DNA of 64,000 nt, taken from Planctomycetota bacterium. GTDB lineage: Bacteria > Planctomycetota > B15-G4 > SIAN01. Where the stretch lies: the NCBI GenBank assembly GCA_028289345.1, contig JANQQL010000033.1, forward strand, positions 496,001 to 560,000. The letters are read 5' to 3'. The translations under genes were made by a program, and so were the position numbers. Below are positions 1-8,432 of the stretch, piece after piece (position 1 is the first letter of the stretch; each line of letters opens with the position of its first letter). The notes under the pieces are model-generated. The model searched no databases and had not been told where the DNA came from. It saw nothing but the letters and a program-made list of their open reading frames with translations.

Positions 1-1
1 G

Positions 2-1363
2 CTCATTGATCCCAAGATCGTCGTGACTGCCGCCCATTGCCTTCATCCGGGACCGGGGGGCGATTGGATGACGCGGGTCACGGTCCACCCAGCTTGGGAC
101 GGAGATGACGACGCGTTCGGCGCGGCCACTGCGGTGTCCATGGCCGCGTTCACCGAGTGGACCGACTTTGGTGCCTTCGAAGGGGACATGGGGTTTCTGG
201 TGTTGGATCGCCCGCTCGGCTACTTGACCGGGGTGCACGGTTTCGGCTTCAGCTCCGACGACACCTTCTATCAAAGCGTCACGTTTCACTTGGCCGGGTA
301 CCCCGCCGCTCCGAGCTGTTATCCAGGGATTCCCGATCAGCTGTACCACGGTCTCGGCACCTACGATCTGGTGATTCCGACGCATTTCTTGGCCGAGATG
401 CACTGGACCTGCGACACGTTCGGAATGAGTGGGGCGGGAGCCTATTGGATCGATCAGGGCACCCGCTATGTACACGGCGTGCACTCGTTCCTCGACACCG
501 CGTCTTTCCCCCTGGTCATCGGGCACACCCGAGTCACCCCGGACAAGTTCGACGCACTGGTCAACCAAGTGGTGCCAGGAGCCTATCCCACAGCCGCGGA
601 TTTCTTACCACTGCAAGCGCGAGCCCCTGGGTCCGAGGTGGTGGCCGGGGAATCACTCCTCGACTTCGAATACCTCGTGGCGAATGCTTCTGAAGCCGAC
701 CCCGGAGTCCGTGACTTCGACGTGGGAATCTACTTGTCCGCCAACGAAAACATCTCTCCCCTCGATCGCCTGATCGACACTCACAGCTTCTCCCACGACT
801 TCGGACCCCATGGCGTGGCACGAGTCGTTCTCGATCTCCCGATTCCCGCCGACATCGCGTCCGGGTCCTACTGGCTCGGTGTCTTGCTCGAGGCCGAGGA
901 TGCCCAACCAGACAACAACGAAAGTGACGGCTGGGATGCGTTTCCGGTCACCATCCAAGGCTGCCGGCTCTCCTTCGAGTCCTATGGCGAGGGCTTGCCC
1001 GGCAGTGGTGGCTGGACTCCGCAGATCGTCGGCGCCAGTGATCTCTGCCTTTCCAGCAATGCTTCGATCCGCATCGTCGATGGTCTCGGCGGAGCCTTCG
1101 GATTCCTTTGGGTCGGCACCGAAACCGCGAGTCTCCCGGCCTTGGGCGGAACCTTGCTGATCGACTTGGCGGGGACTTGGGCCCGGCTGCCGACTCGGCT
1201 CCACGGCTTCCAGGGGATTCCGGGGGGCGGCTTCCTGGACCTTGGGGCTGACTTCTCCGGGTTCCAGGGACTCACCTTGCACTTTCAGGGAATGTTCTCG
1301 GATGCCGGAGCACCGCGCGGTGTCTCTTTCACTCCGGGAACCACCTTGATGGTGACGGATTGA
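2..1363 (+). CDS. Secreted trypsin-like serine protease, 5' end missing
   Basis: The reading frame is open from base 2, so the gene begins left of the window. The Val codon at 23 is internal and lies just before the TAAHC motif. The S1 chymotrypsin-fold triad is visible: His in TAAHC (codon at 35), Asp in EGDMGFLVLD, and Ser in GMSGAG (codon at 428). The protease part ends near base 570. A CARDB-like beta-sandwich segment follows (roughly 600-960, ending in a Q-P-D-N-N-E motif), then a Gly-rich C-terminal domain of the kind found on secreted planctomycete proteins. Likely exported and acting on extracellular protein; the substrate is unknown. The gene converges on the sulfatase-like gene that ends at 1503. 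Confidence 0.8.
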   Translation, partial: LIDPKIVVTAAHCLHPGPGGDWMTRVTVHPAWDGDDDAFGAATAVSMAAFTEWTDFGAFEGDMGFLVLDRPLGYLTGVHGFGFSSDDTFYQSVTFHLAGYPAAPSCYPGIPDQLYHGLGTYDLVIPTHFLAEMHWTCDTFGMSGAGAYWIDQGTRYVHGVHSFLDTASFPLVIGHTRVTPDKFDALVNQVVPGAYPTAADFLPLQARAPGSEVVAGESLLDFEYLVANASEADPGVRDFDVGIYLSANENISPLDRLIDTHSFSHDFGPHGVARVVLDLPIPADIASGSYWLGVLLEAEDAQPDNNESDGWDAFPVTIQGCRLSFESYGEGLPGSGGWTPQIVGASDLCLSSNASIRIVDGLGGAFGFLWVGTETASLPALGGTLLIDLAGTWARLPTRLHGFQGIPGGGFLDLGADFSGFQGLTLHFQGMFSDAGAPRGVSFTPGTTLMVTD

Positions 1364-1502
1364 GTCCGCGAACCATCGCGTTTCGGCGAGGAATCGTGCT
1401 CCCCAAGGAATGGGCGAAACGGGAAGCAGTTCCAGATAGCCAGTGAGCCGAAGAAGGGCAGGAGCACCCCGGCAACCCTGAATTCCACCGGACCGAGCCA
1501 AC

Positions 1503-3083
1503 TCAATGGGGAGGCGCAGACACTGCCCAGCTCGAAGACGTCTGCTTGGGAAGCGAGTCAGGCTCGCCGCTGCCTCCCGCGTAACCGAGGCCTTGCAAGC
1601 GCTCACGCTCCGCCTCACTCAGTGCTGGCACCTCGTCCGATCGCGGAGGCGACCGCAGCCCCCGAACCATGGCGCGGAGACGACGGCCCATGGCTTCGCC
1701 CTGCTCCGGAAGTTCGTCAATCAGGTTGCGTTGTTCCTGGGGGTCTTTGTTCCAGTCGTAGAGCTCGTGACGACCATCCTCGCCTTCGATGAAGGCAAGA
1801 CTTCCCTCCTGCAAGACTCGCAGTCGCCTTGACCACGGCGAAGCGTCGAAATCCGGAGACTGGCGGCCCACCAACTCCAACGCGTGTTGGTCCCAAGCCG
1901 GATACTCGGCGAGGCGAGGGCGATCCTGCCGTGGCGCCATCAGATCATCACCCTCGATTCGATCCGTCAACCCCGCGAGGCGTGGAAGAGTTCCTCGGAG
2001 GTCGAGCACCATCACCGGCTCCTTCACTCGGCCCGGTGCCACTCGCCGCGGATCCCACAAGACAAGAGGGACTCGAGTCAACGGAGCGTGAAGCGAAAAC
2101 TGGTGATCGTACAGGTGGTGTTCGCCCAAGAGTTCGCCGTGGTCCGAGGTCACCACGATCAGCGTGTTGTCCAGCTCACCCGCTTCTTCGAGGCGTTGCA
2201 GCAGGTTCTCCAAACGCTCGTCCAGCTCTCGCAACGTCGCGTCGTAGAGCCCGCGGGTCAACGCAAGCTCGTCCGCGTCGGCGGTTCGCAATCCAAAGCA
2301 GTAGCTCCACGTGGATTCCCAAGACTGGTCCACGTCATAGGAACGCTTCACCTGGTCGTCCGAGAAGATTCGGCGCCGATGGCGGGTGACCGGAAGCCAA
2401 GGACGATGCGCTTCCATCCAGTTGACGAAGGCGAACCAAGGCCGGTTTCCGTCGCTGGAGAGAAACTCCGCAAGTGCCGCTTCGGAAACCGGCGCCGCGT
2501 CCTTCATCAGCCACGGGTCGACGTCCCCTTGCTCGAGTTTCTGACGCAGTTCGTCATCCCCCGCGCCCCGCTCGACCTTCTTCTTCACATGACGAGCGGT
2601 GCGATCGGCGACGGATTCACTCCAGGGGTGAAGGATCTTGTCGAAGCCTTGGGCGAATCCGCGAGCCTCGGTCAGATGGGGGTTGGACGACCAGAAGAAT
2701 GTTCGATAGCCGGCTGCCGAAAACTCCTCGCCCAGGGTGACGAATGTTTCCTCCAGCCGCGGTCGGCGAGCGTGAACTCCATGTTCCGTCGGCAGCCGTC
2801 CTGTGAACAAGGACGCGTGATTGGGCAAGGTGGAACTGGCCGCGGCCATGGCGTTTTCGAAGACCCTTGCTTCCCGGGCCCACTTCTCGAGAAATGGCGT
2901 GGTGGGGCGATCGGCGCCGTACAGACTCAACCGGTCGGCGCGCACAGTGTCCCAGACCAGGAGCAACACGTTGGGGGGCTCGAACAACTCGTTGTCGGAT
3001 CGACAAGCGACGCCGAGACCGATTCCGAGCAGCGCCGCGCCACAGACCAGGCTGCGAAGCGTCCTCGCGATCCGCTCACCCAT
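1503..3083 (-). CDS. Sulfatase-like (alkaline phosphatase superfamily) exported protein
   Basis: 526 residues. The N-terminus is basic, then hydrophobic, then Cys27 in G-V-A-C, a weak lipobox. The sulfatase fold starts at NVLLLVWDTVRADRLSLYG (residues 38-56, metal-binding Asp). A late S-D-H-G-E block supplies further metal ligands. At the nucleophile position the sequence is T-L-P-N-H (Thr85) instead of C/S-x-P-x-R, so formylglycine cannot form by the known route. A conserved tail S-E-A-E-R-E-R-L-Q-G-L-G-Y precedes a short Ser/Pro-rich extension. The start ATG overlaps the stop of the upstream gene (TGATG at 3081-3085), implying translational coupling. Hydrolase or transferase activity is likely; the substrate is unknown. 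Confidence 0.85.
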   Translation of the reverse strand: MGERIARTLRSLVCGAALLGIGLGVACRSDNELFEPPNVLLLVWDTVRADRLSLYGADRPTTPFLEKWAREARVFENAMAAASSTLPNHASLFTGRLPTEHGVHARRPRLEETFVTLGEEFSAAGYRTFFWSSNPHLTEARGFAQGFDKILHPWSESVADRTARHVKKKVERGAGDDELRQKLEQGDVDPWLMKDAAPVSEAALAEFLSSDGNRPWFAFVNWMEAHRPWLPVTRHRRRIFSDDQVKRSYDVDQSWESTWSYCFGLRTADADELALTRGLYDATLRELDERLENLLQRLEEAGELDNTLIVVTSDHGELLGEHHLYDHQFSLHAPLTRVPLVLWDPRRVAPGRVKEPVMVLDLRGTLPRLAGLTDRIEGDDLMAPRQDRPRLAEYPAWDQHALELVGRQSPDFDASPWSRRLRVLQEGSLAFIEGEDGRHELYDWNKDPQEQRNLIDELPEQGEAMGRRLRAMVRGLRSPPRSDEVPALSEAERERLQGLGYAGGSGEPDSLPKQTSSSWAVSAPPH

Positions 3084-4453
3084 CAGAGGTAGCCGAGTTC
3101 TCGGAGCCGCTCCAACTCCTCCTCAGACATTTCCAAGGTGTCTTCCACCACTCGAGCGCGCTCCATGAATTGGTCCAACGCTTGGGACAGCGCACGGGTC
3201 AATTCGGGTTCCTTATCGGCCAGGTTTTGGCGCTCCTCGGGATCCTTGGAAAGCCGGTAGACCTCCCGAGTCTGGGAATGGTGATCGTAGAGAAGTTTGA
3301 AATCTCCCCGCCGCACGGAACGTCGGAAATTGCCTTCTTTCTGGTTGTTCCACTTGTCGGCTTCGGCAAACACCCAGCGATCCGACTCCCAGCCGTCGGG
3401 CTCACTCCAAGCAGGGGTCAGATCCATGCCATCCAGCCCCACGGGGCAGGGCAGTTCCGCCAGAGAAAGCAGAGTGGGCACCAGGTCCACCAAGGACGCC
3501 GGGGTGTCCACGCGCCGATTGTGGGGCACGCCAGCACCCCACAGAATCAAGGGAATGTGGAGCAGCTCTTCGTGCAGCGTTCGACCATGAAGAACGGAAC
3601 CATGCTCCAAGAACTCCTCTCCGTGATCGGAGGTCACCGCCACCACGGTGTTGTCTGGAAACGGGCCCGATCGCAAGCATTCGAAGAACCGGTGCAGCTC
3701 CGCATCCAACTGGTGGATCTCCGCGTCATAGAGGTCGACCAAGCGACGAGCCTCGGCCGCTCCCCAGTCCGGAATCGGGTCCGCCTGACGAAATGCCCGG
3801 AGCTGGGCCGTGGTGCCGTCCACCTCCCCGGAGTACGGGCGCTCAAACAGCTCGCGGTGTGACGCCTCGGCGTTGTAGTCGCTGTGAGGATCGTAGATAT
3901 GCAGGAACAAGAAGAACGGCGCCGCGTGGTCCTGCTCGAGGAACTCGATGGCACGGTCGATCATGGGCCGCGCCCCGTGCTCCTGATGACTCAGCGAGAG
4001 AATCTGATACGAGTCGAACCCACGGTGGAAGTGACGATCGCGACTCAAAAGGCGCACGTTGACCATGCCTGCGGTTCGGTAGCCCTGCTCTTGCAGCAGA
4101 CGCGCCAGGGTCTCGATGTCCTCGGGAAGCGCTTCTTCCCAACCGTTGATTCCATGGCGCGCCGGATAGAGCCCCGTCAACATGGACATGTGAGATGGTA
4201 CGGTCCATGGCGCGGTGGCACTCGCGCGCTCGAACACGGTCCCTTCGGCCGCGAATCGATCCAGTTCTGGCGAAGTGGGACGCGGGTAGCCATAGCATCC
4301 CAGGTGATCGGCCCGCAAAGTGTCCAAAGACACGAGAATGAGGTTTCGGCCCGCAGCAGGGGGCTCCGAGGGGCCCTCACAGGCCACCGCGAGGTGAGCC
4401 AAGAGGGCAAGAGCGAGGAACCGTTCCCTCCGACCAGAGATCCGCTGCCGCAT
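3083..4453 (-). CDS. Sulfatase-like (alkaline phosphatase superfamily) lipoprotein
   Basis: 456 residues from the ATG at 4453. This start gives a proper signal peptide: R-rich, hydrophobic, A-V-A-C with Cys25. Longer upstream extensions run antisense into the methyltransferase region and look non-coding. Domain order is NLILVSLDTLRADHLGCYG (residues 37-55), a nucleophile region W-T-V-P-S-H (Thr84, no fGly Arg), and AVTSDHGEEFLEHG with metal ligands. The protein ends exactly in the tail S-E-E-E-L-E-R-L-R-E-L-G-Y-L. An AGGAGG lies 16 nt upstream, too far for a typical Shine-Dalgarno. First gene of a two-gene unit with the downstream paralogue. Probably anchored in a membrane and acting on a periplasmic or surface ester; the substrate is not inferable. 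Confidence 0.85.
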   Translation of the reverse strand: MRQRISGRRERFLALALLAHLAVACEGPSEPPAAGRNLILVSLDTLRADHLGCYGYPRPTSPELDRFAAEGTVFERASATAPWTVPSHMSMLTGLYPARHGINGWEEALPEDIETLARLLQEQGYRTAGMVNVRLLSRDRHFHRGFDSYQILSLSHQEHGARPMIDRAIEFLEQDHAAPFFLFLHIYDPHSDYNAEASHRELFERPYSGEVDGTTAQLRAFRQADPIPDWGAAEARRLVDLYDAEIHQLDAELHRFFECLRSGPFPDNTVVAVTSDHGEEFLEHGSVLHGRTLHEELLHIPLILWGAGVPHNRRVDTPASLVDLVPTLLSLAELPCPVGLDGMDLTPAWSEPDGWESDRWVFAEADKWNNQKEGNFRRSVRRGDFKLLYDHHSQTREVYRLSKDPEERQNLADKEPELTRALSQALDQFMERARVVEDTLEMSEEELERLRELGYL

Positions 4454-4687
4454 GCTTGGGGGGGACCCGCCTCCTTCCGAATGATTGACTCGCGGGAGCC
4501 ACCGAGACTCGGTGATCGCGGCCGCGCTGGAACGGATCATATCGCCACGTCGACCGCTGGGAAACGCGAGCTGGCGGTGAACTCCCCGTGGCTCACGGGT
4601 CCGAGTCGCCCCCTGATGCCGGGAGCGCCCGGCTTCCGGCGCTGTCAGAAGCGGCGGCCCCTGGCTTTCTCCGAAGTGGACCGGGGC

Positions 4688-4693
4688 TATAGT
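4688..4693 (+). promoter_or_regulatory. Putative -10 box of the methyltransferase gene
   Basis: TATAGT ends 7 nt before the ATG at 4701. A start of transcription 7-8 nt after the box would fall on or next to the start codon. No Shine-Dalgarno is present, which fits a leaderless mRNA (inference). No clear -35 element is seen. Confidence 0.4.
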
Positions 4694-4700
4694 TGCCTTC

Positions 4701-5462
4701 ATGGCCACCAAAGAACACTGGGATCGAGTTTGGAAAGGCGCCGAACCTTTCGTCGTCGACGAACAGCGAATGCACCCCAAACCGCGCCACGCGTTCTTCC
4801 GACTGATGGGGGATCTCCAGGGCCGGAACGTTCTGGACATCGGTTGCGGCGATGGAGTGATCTCCACCTACCTTGCCCAGCGCGGTGCCCAGGTCACGGC
4901 CATCGACCCATCGCCCGAAGCCGTCACCGCGACCAACGCTTTGGCCGAGTTCAACGGAGTCGGCTCTCGGGTCAACGCCCAGGTTCTGGATGCCATGGAA
5001 GTCGATCGCTTCCCTGGCCAGTTCGACTTGGTGGTGGGCAAGTTGGTGCTGCACCACATCGAGCCATTCGAGGACTTCGCACCGGTCTTGGCCCAGTCCT
5101 TGGCTCCGGGAGGACGTGGCGTCTTCTACGAGAACAGCGCCCGCAACCCGCTCCTCATGTTCTTTCGCCGGAATGTCGTCGGTCGCTACGGAGTTCCCAA
5201 GCATGGCGACGAAGAGGAACACCCTCTGGAAATCCGCGAGATTCAGCTCCTCGAACGAGAGTTTCCGGAAGTGCGAGTCCATCATGCCGAGTTCGTCTGT
5301 CTCGAACTCATCAACGTGTACTTCTTTCGAAACAAGAAGATCTTCACTCCCATTCTGGAGCTGATGAAGGGCTTGGACCGGCTTCTTTACCACTGCGCGC
5401 CTCCGCTTCGCCGTTACAGCTATCATCAGATCGTCGAGGTCCAGAACGGTTCGGCGGGATGA
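4701..5462 (+). CDS. Class I SAM-dependent methyltransferase
   Basis: 253 residues. Motif I NVLDIGCGDG (about residues 43-52) is the SAM-binding glycine-rich loop. The acidic strand-2 end is VTAIDPS, and DAMEVDRFPGQFDLVVGKLVLHH supplies motifs II/III typical of UbiE/COQ5-like small-molecule methyltransferases. The C-terminal third is less conserved and may form the substrate cap. The acceptor is unknown. It stands alone on the plus strand between minus-strand sulfatase-like genes and 123 bp before the arylsulfotransferase-like gene, so a role in modifying the same compound is possible but unproven. Soluble, cytoplasmic, no signal peptide. Confidence 0.85.
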   Translation: MATKEHWDRVWKGAEPFVVDEQRMHPKPRHAFFRLMGDLQGRNVLDIGCGDGVISTYLAQRGAQVTAIDPSPEAVTATNALAEFNGVGSRVNAQVLDAMEVDRFPGQFDLVVGKLVLHHIEPFEDFAPVLAQSLAPGGRGVFYENSARNPLLMFFRRNVVGRYGVPKHGDEEEHPLEIREIQLLEREFPEVRVHHAEFVCLELINVYFFRNKKIFTPILELMKGLDRLLYHCAPPLRRYSYHQIVEVQNGSAG

Positions 5463-5585
5463 ACCGGAAGCCAACTCTGTCGAGTAATGCTCGTACCACG
5501 GCAGGTTCGGACCACCCTCCATGGTGACCCCCTCGCAACTCGCACCTCCTTCGCACAATCTCCGAACACAACCCAAGATTGAGAA

Positions 5586-7010
5586 ATGGCCATGTCCCTT
5601 TTCGCCCTGCTGACCTTGGCTGCGTTCCCTCAGGAAGCCCCCGGAGCAGATGAGCCTGTCGGATTGATCCGCCACGAAGCGGGCGCACTGTCCGGCTACA
5701 CCATGTTCGCGCCCTTGCGAGGGACCACCATCTACTTGGTCGACATGGAAGGAGAGGTCGTTCATCAGTGGGCCACGGACTACATCCCCGGCGCCGAGTA
5801 CATGATGGAGAACGGTCACCTGCTTCGCTCCGCCAAGGAGCCGGAGGTCAGTCGTTTCTCCGGCGGTGGGCAGGGAGGACGGCTGCAGGAAATCGACTGG
5901 GACGGGAATCTCGTTTGGGACTACCGCTTCGCCGAGGACGAGTATCTGCAGCACCACGACATTGCCGTGACTCCCGACGGCACCATCCTCCTCATCGCCT
6001 GGGAGCACAAGACTCGCAAGGAGGCCTTGGACGCCGGCCGCAATCCCACCTTGGTGGGCAAGGACGGCATGTGGCCGGACTGGGTCGTGGAGATCGAGCC
6101 CATCTATCCCGACGATGCGGAGATCATCTGGGAGTGGCATGCCTGGGATCACCTCGTGCAAAACATCGATGAGTCGTTGGACAACTACGGGAGTCCGGCG
6201 CTCCATCCGGAGTTGATCGACATCAATGGCGACAGCGCCGAGGAGTTCTCCAGCGAAGAGATCAGCAATCTCCAGGCGTTGGGCTACTTGGCCGCCGGCG
6301 CCGCGGGAGGCGATAGCCAAGCCGACTGGCTCCACACCAACGGCATCAACTACAACCCCGACCTCGACCAGATCGCCTTGAGCGTGCCTCGGATGAACGA
6401 GATCTGGATCATCGACCACAGCACGACGCCAGACGAAGCCGCGAGCCATGAGGGGGGAATCAGCGGACGCGGCGGAGACCTGCTGTTTCGATGGGGGAAT
6501 CCCGCCAGCTATCGCACCGGAGCTCCGGAGGACCAGCGCTTCTTCTTTCAGCACGACGTCACCTGGGTTCCGCGCGGTTATCCCGGAGCCGGCAACCTGC
6601 TGATCTACAACAACGGCCGTGGCCGGGCCGATGGAGACTATTCGTCGGTGGTCGAACTGACTCCCCCCCTCGAAAAGGACGGAACCTATCGCAAAGAGGA
6701 GTACCTTCCGTTCGAACCCGAACAACCCACCTGGGAGTACACCGCCCCGACTAAGGAGGACTTTTTCTCGTCCTTCATTTCCGGAGCCCAGCGATTGCCC
6801 AACGGCAACACTCTGATCTGCGAAGGTGCCGCCGGACGAGTGTTCGAGGTCACGGCCGCGGGAAAGACGGTTTGGGAGTTCCGCAATCCGTTCGTGGAAG
6901 CCGACAGTGGCAACGGCCCGCCGGTTCCCGCGCAGGCCTTGTTCCGAGCAACTCGCATCCCCGCCGATCACCCAGGGCTGCGTGGCAAGGGACTCGCCCT
7001 TGCCGAATGA
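5586..7010 (+). CDS. Secreted arylsulfotransferase (ASST)-family beta-propeller protein
   Basis: 474 residues with a short signal peptide (MAMSLFALLTLAAF, cut near residue 20). Propeller-type repeats follow: IYLVDMEGEVVHQW, IDWDGNLVWDYRF, HHDIAVTPDGTILLIAWE, and FEVTAAGKTVWEFRNP near the end. D-W-L-H-T-N-G-I-N-Y-N-P and NEIWIIDHS are hallmarks of the ASST_2-type family, which transfers sulfuryl groups between phenolic compounds or is of unknown activity. Residues 218-235 hold an inserted S-S-E-E-I-S-N-L-Q-A-L-G-Y-L segment that matches the tail of the neighbouring sulfatase-like proteins. Its TGA abuts the stop of the converging gene inside a 14-bp palindrome (7004-7017). Activity is inferred from the family only. 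Confidence 0.8.
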   Translation: MAMSLFALLTLAAFPQEAPGADEPVGLIRHEAGALSGYTMFAPLRGTTIYLVDMEGEVVHQWATDYIPGAEYMMENGHLLRSAKEPEVSRFSGGGQGGRLQEIDWDGNLVWDYRFAEDEYLQHHDIAVTPDGTILLIAWEHKTRKEALDAGRNPTLVGKDGMWPDWVVEIEPIYPDDAEIIWEWHAWDHLVQNIDESLDNYGSPALHPELIDINGDSAEEFSSEEISNLQALGYLAAGAAGGDSQADWLHTNGINYNPDLDQIALSVPRMNEIWIIDHSTTPDEAASHEGGISGRGGDLLFRWGNPASYRTGAPEDQRFFFQHDVTWVPRGYPGAGNLLIYNNGRGRADGDYSSVVELTPPLEKDGTYRKEEYLPFEPEQPTWEYTAPTKEDFFSSFISGAQRLPNGNTLICEGAAGRVFEVTAAGKTVWEFRNPFVEADSGNGPPVPAQALFRATRIPADHPGLRGKGLALAE

Positions 7011-8432
7011 TCATTCGTCGCGCAGGTAGCCGAGAGCTTGCAAGGCTTCCAGATCTTCGTCCAGCGCTTCGTCACCGTCGGGGGAAGCTGGTCGGGTCGC
7101 AGCGCGGCGAATCTGCTGGTGGAACGCCTGAAGTTTCTGGACCATTCCGTCGCGCTCCCGAGAGTGGGAATCGACCAGATTTTCCTGCTCCCCAGGATCA
7201 CGCTCGACGTGAAACAGCGACCATTGCTCGCCCTGCTGATCGTGCATGATCTTCCAAGGATGCTGCAACAAGCTCCGCTCGGAGCTCCCGTAGAGCATGG
7301 CTTCCGCGTACACCGTTCGCTTGTCCCCCGATGGATTCGCGGAGGAGCGTAGCGACTCACCCCGCCAGTCCGGCTGACCCGGGAGACCCAAGAGATCGGC
7401 GACCGTGGGCAGGATGTCGATGGTTCGCACTGCATCCTCGATGGCCGTTCCGGGGGGGAAGCCGGGACCTGCCACGATCAAAGGAACCTGCACCACTTCC
7501 CGGTGAAGGGAGTGGCCATGTTCTGTGTCTCCATGCTCCAGGAATTCCTCGCCATGGTCGGAGGTGAAGATCACCAGAGTTCGTCGCGGGTCTGCCAACC
7601 TTGCCAGCTCCCAAAGAGGCGCCAGCATCGCGTCCACCGCCCGGACTTCTCCGTCGTAGCGCTGGGAATCGGACGCCGGCTCCTTCGGAGCGTACGGTTC
7701 CTCCGGTAGGTAGGGACCATGCGGTGTCAGCAAGTGCAGCCAGGCAAACGCCTTGGCATCGGGAGAATCCTGCAGCCACTCGACCAGCGCCTGCACCAAG
7801 CCACGGTCAATGCTTGCCGAGACCGAGGTACTGGGCCAAGCTTGCTTGGTTTCCGGGAGAGTGGGGTCGTGTTGGCTGACACGCCCCGATCCATCCGCCG
7901 TGTACCAGTCCTCGAAACCTCGAGAGAACCGAGCTTTGCGACTGAGAGCAGGCTGATTGACGAACGCCGCGGTACGAAACCCCTCGGCCTGAAGGATCTC
8001 TGCCATGGTCGCCGCGGAATCGGGAAGAGCCTTGGACTGCTGAGTTCGTCGTTCGCGGGCACCCCAGGTTTTTCCCGGCGGAGTCGACGTTTCCACCAGA
8101 CCAAGCTCGGTGGGGTATCGAGACGTCATCAAGGAGGCCATGCTGGGTCGGGTCCAGCTCGCGGCAGAGAAGGCGTTCCGGAACAACACCCCGCGATCAG
8201 CCAAAGTGTCGAAGGACGGCGTCTGGTGCTGGTCGTAGCCCATGCACGAAAGGCGGTCCGCCCGCAACGTGTCGACCACCACGAGCAGGACGGTGCGGAG
8301 CTCCTCCTCTCGTTCGCCTGCTGGTGGGTGTTCGTCGCTCTTGTGACACTGGTTCCCGAAGATCGCGACCAGAAACAGCGCCCACCGTTGCCGGCAACGA
8401 CCCGGACCCGATTTCCGCCGTCGCTCAGTCAT
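7011..8432 (-). CDS. Sulfatase-like (alkaline phosphatase superfamily) exported protein
   Basis: 473 residues. The N-terminus is strongly basic with one hydrophobic segment before Cys29. The preceding F-G-N-Q-C is a poor lipobox, so it may be an anchored or cleaved protein. Core motifs: VLLVVVDTLRADRLSCMGY (residues 48-66), nucleophile site W-T-R-P-S-M (Thr94, no Arg), and IFTSDHGEEFLEHGDTEHGH. It ends in L-E-A-L-Q-A-L-G-Y-L-R-D-E. Its ATG overlaps the stop of the upstream paralogue (ATGA at 8429-8432), so the two are co-translated. The likely activity is hydrolysis or transfer of a phosphate- or sulfate-type ester outside the cytoplasm. Confidence 0.85.
   Translation of the reverse strand: MTERRRKSGPGRCRQRWALFLVAIFGNQCHKSDEHPPAGEREEELRTVLLVVVDTLRADRLSCMGYDQHQTPSFDTLADRGVLFRNAFSAASWTRPSMASLMTSRYPTELGLVETSTPPGKTWGARERRTQQSKALPDSAATMAEILQAEGFRTAAFVNQPALSRKARFSRGFEDWYTADGSGRVSQHDPTLPETKQAWPSTSVSASIDRGLVQALVEWLQDSPDAKAFAWLHLLTPHGPYLPEEPYAPKEPASDSQRYDGEVRAVDAMLAPLWELARLADPRRTLVIFTSDHGEEFLEHGDTEHGHSLHREVVQVPLIVAGPGFPPGTAIEDAVRTIDILPTVADLLGLPGQPDWRGESLRSSANPSGDKRTVYAEAMLYGSSERSLLQHPWKIMHDQQGEQWSLFHVERDPGEQENLVDSHSRERDGMVQKLQAFHQQIRRAATRPASPDGDEALDEDLEALQALGYLRDE

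Noticed and set aside
4593..6971. 792-codon open frame on the minus strand
   Set aside because: Antisense to the methyltransferase and arylsulfotransferase-like genes, both of which carry clear family motifs. High G+C produces such shadow frames.
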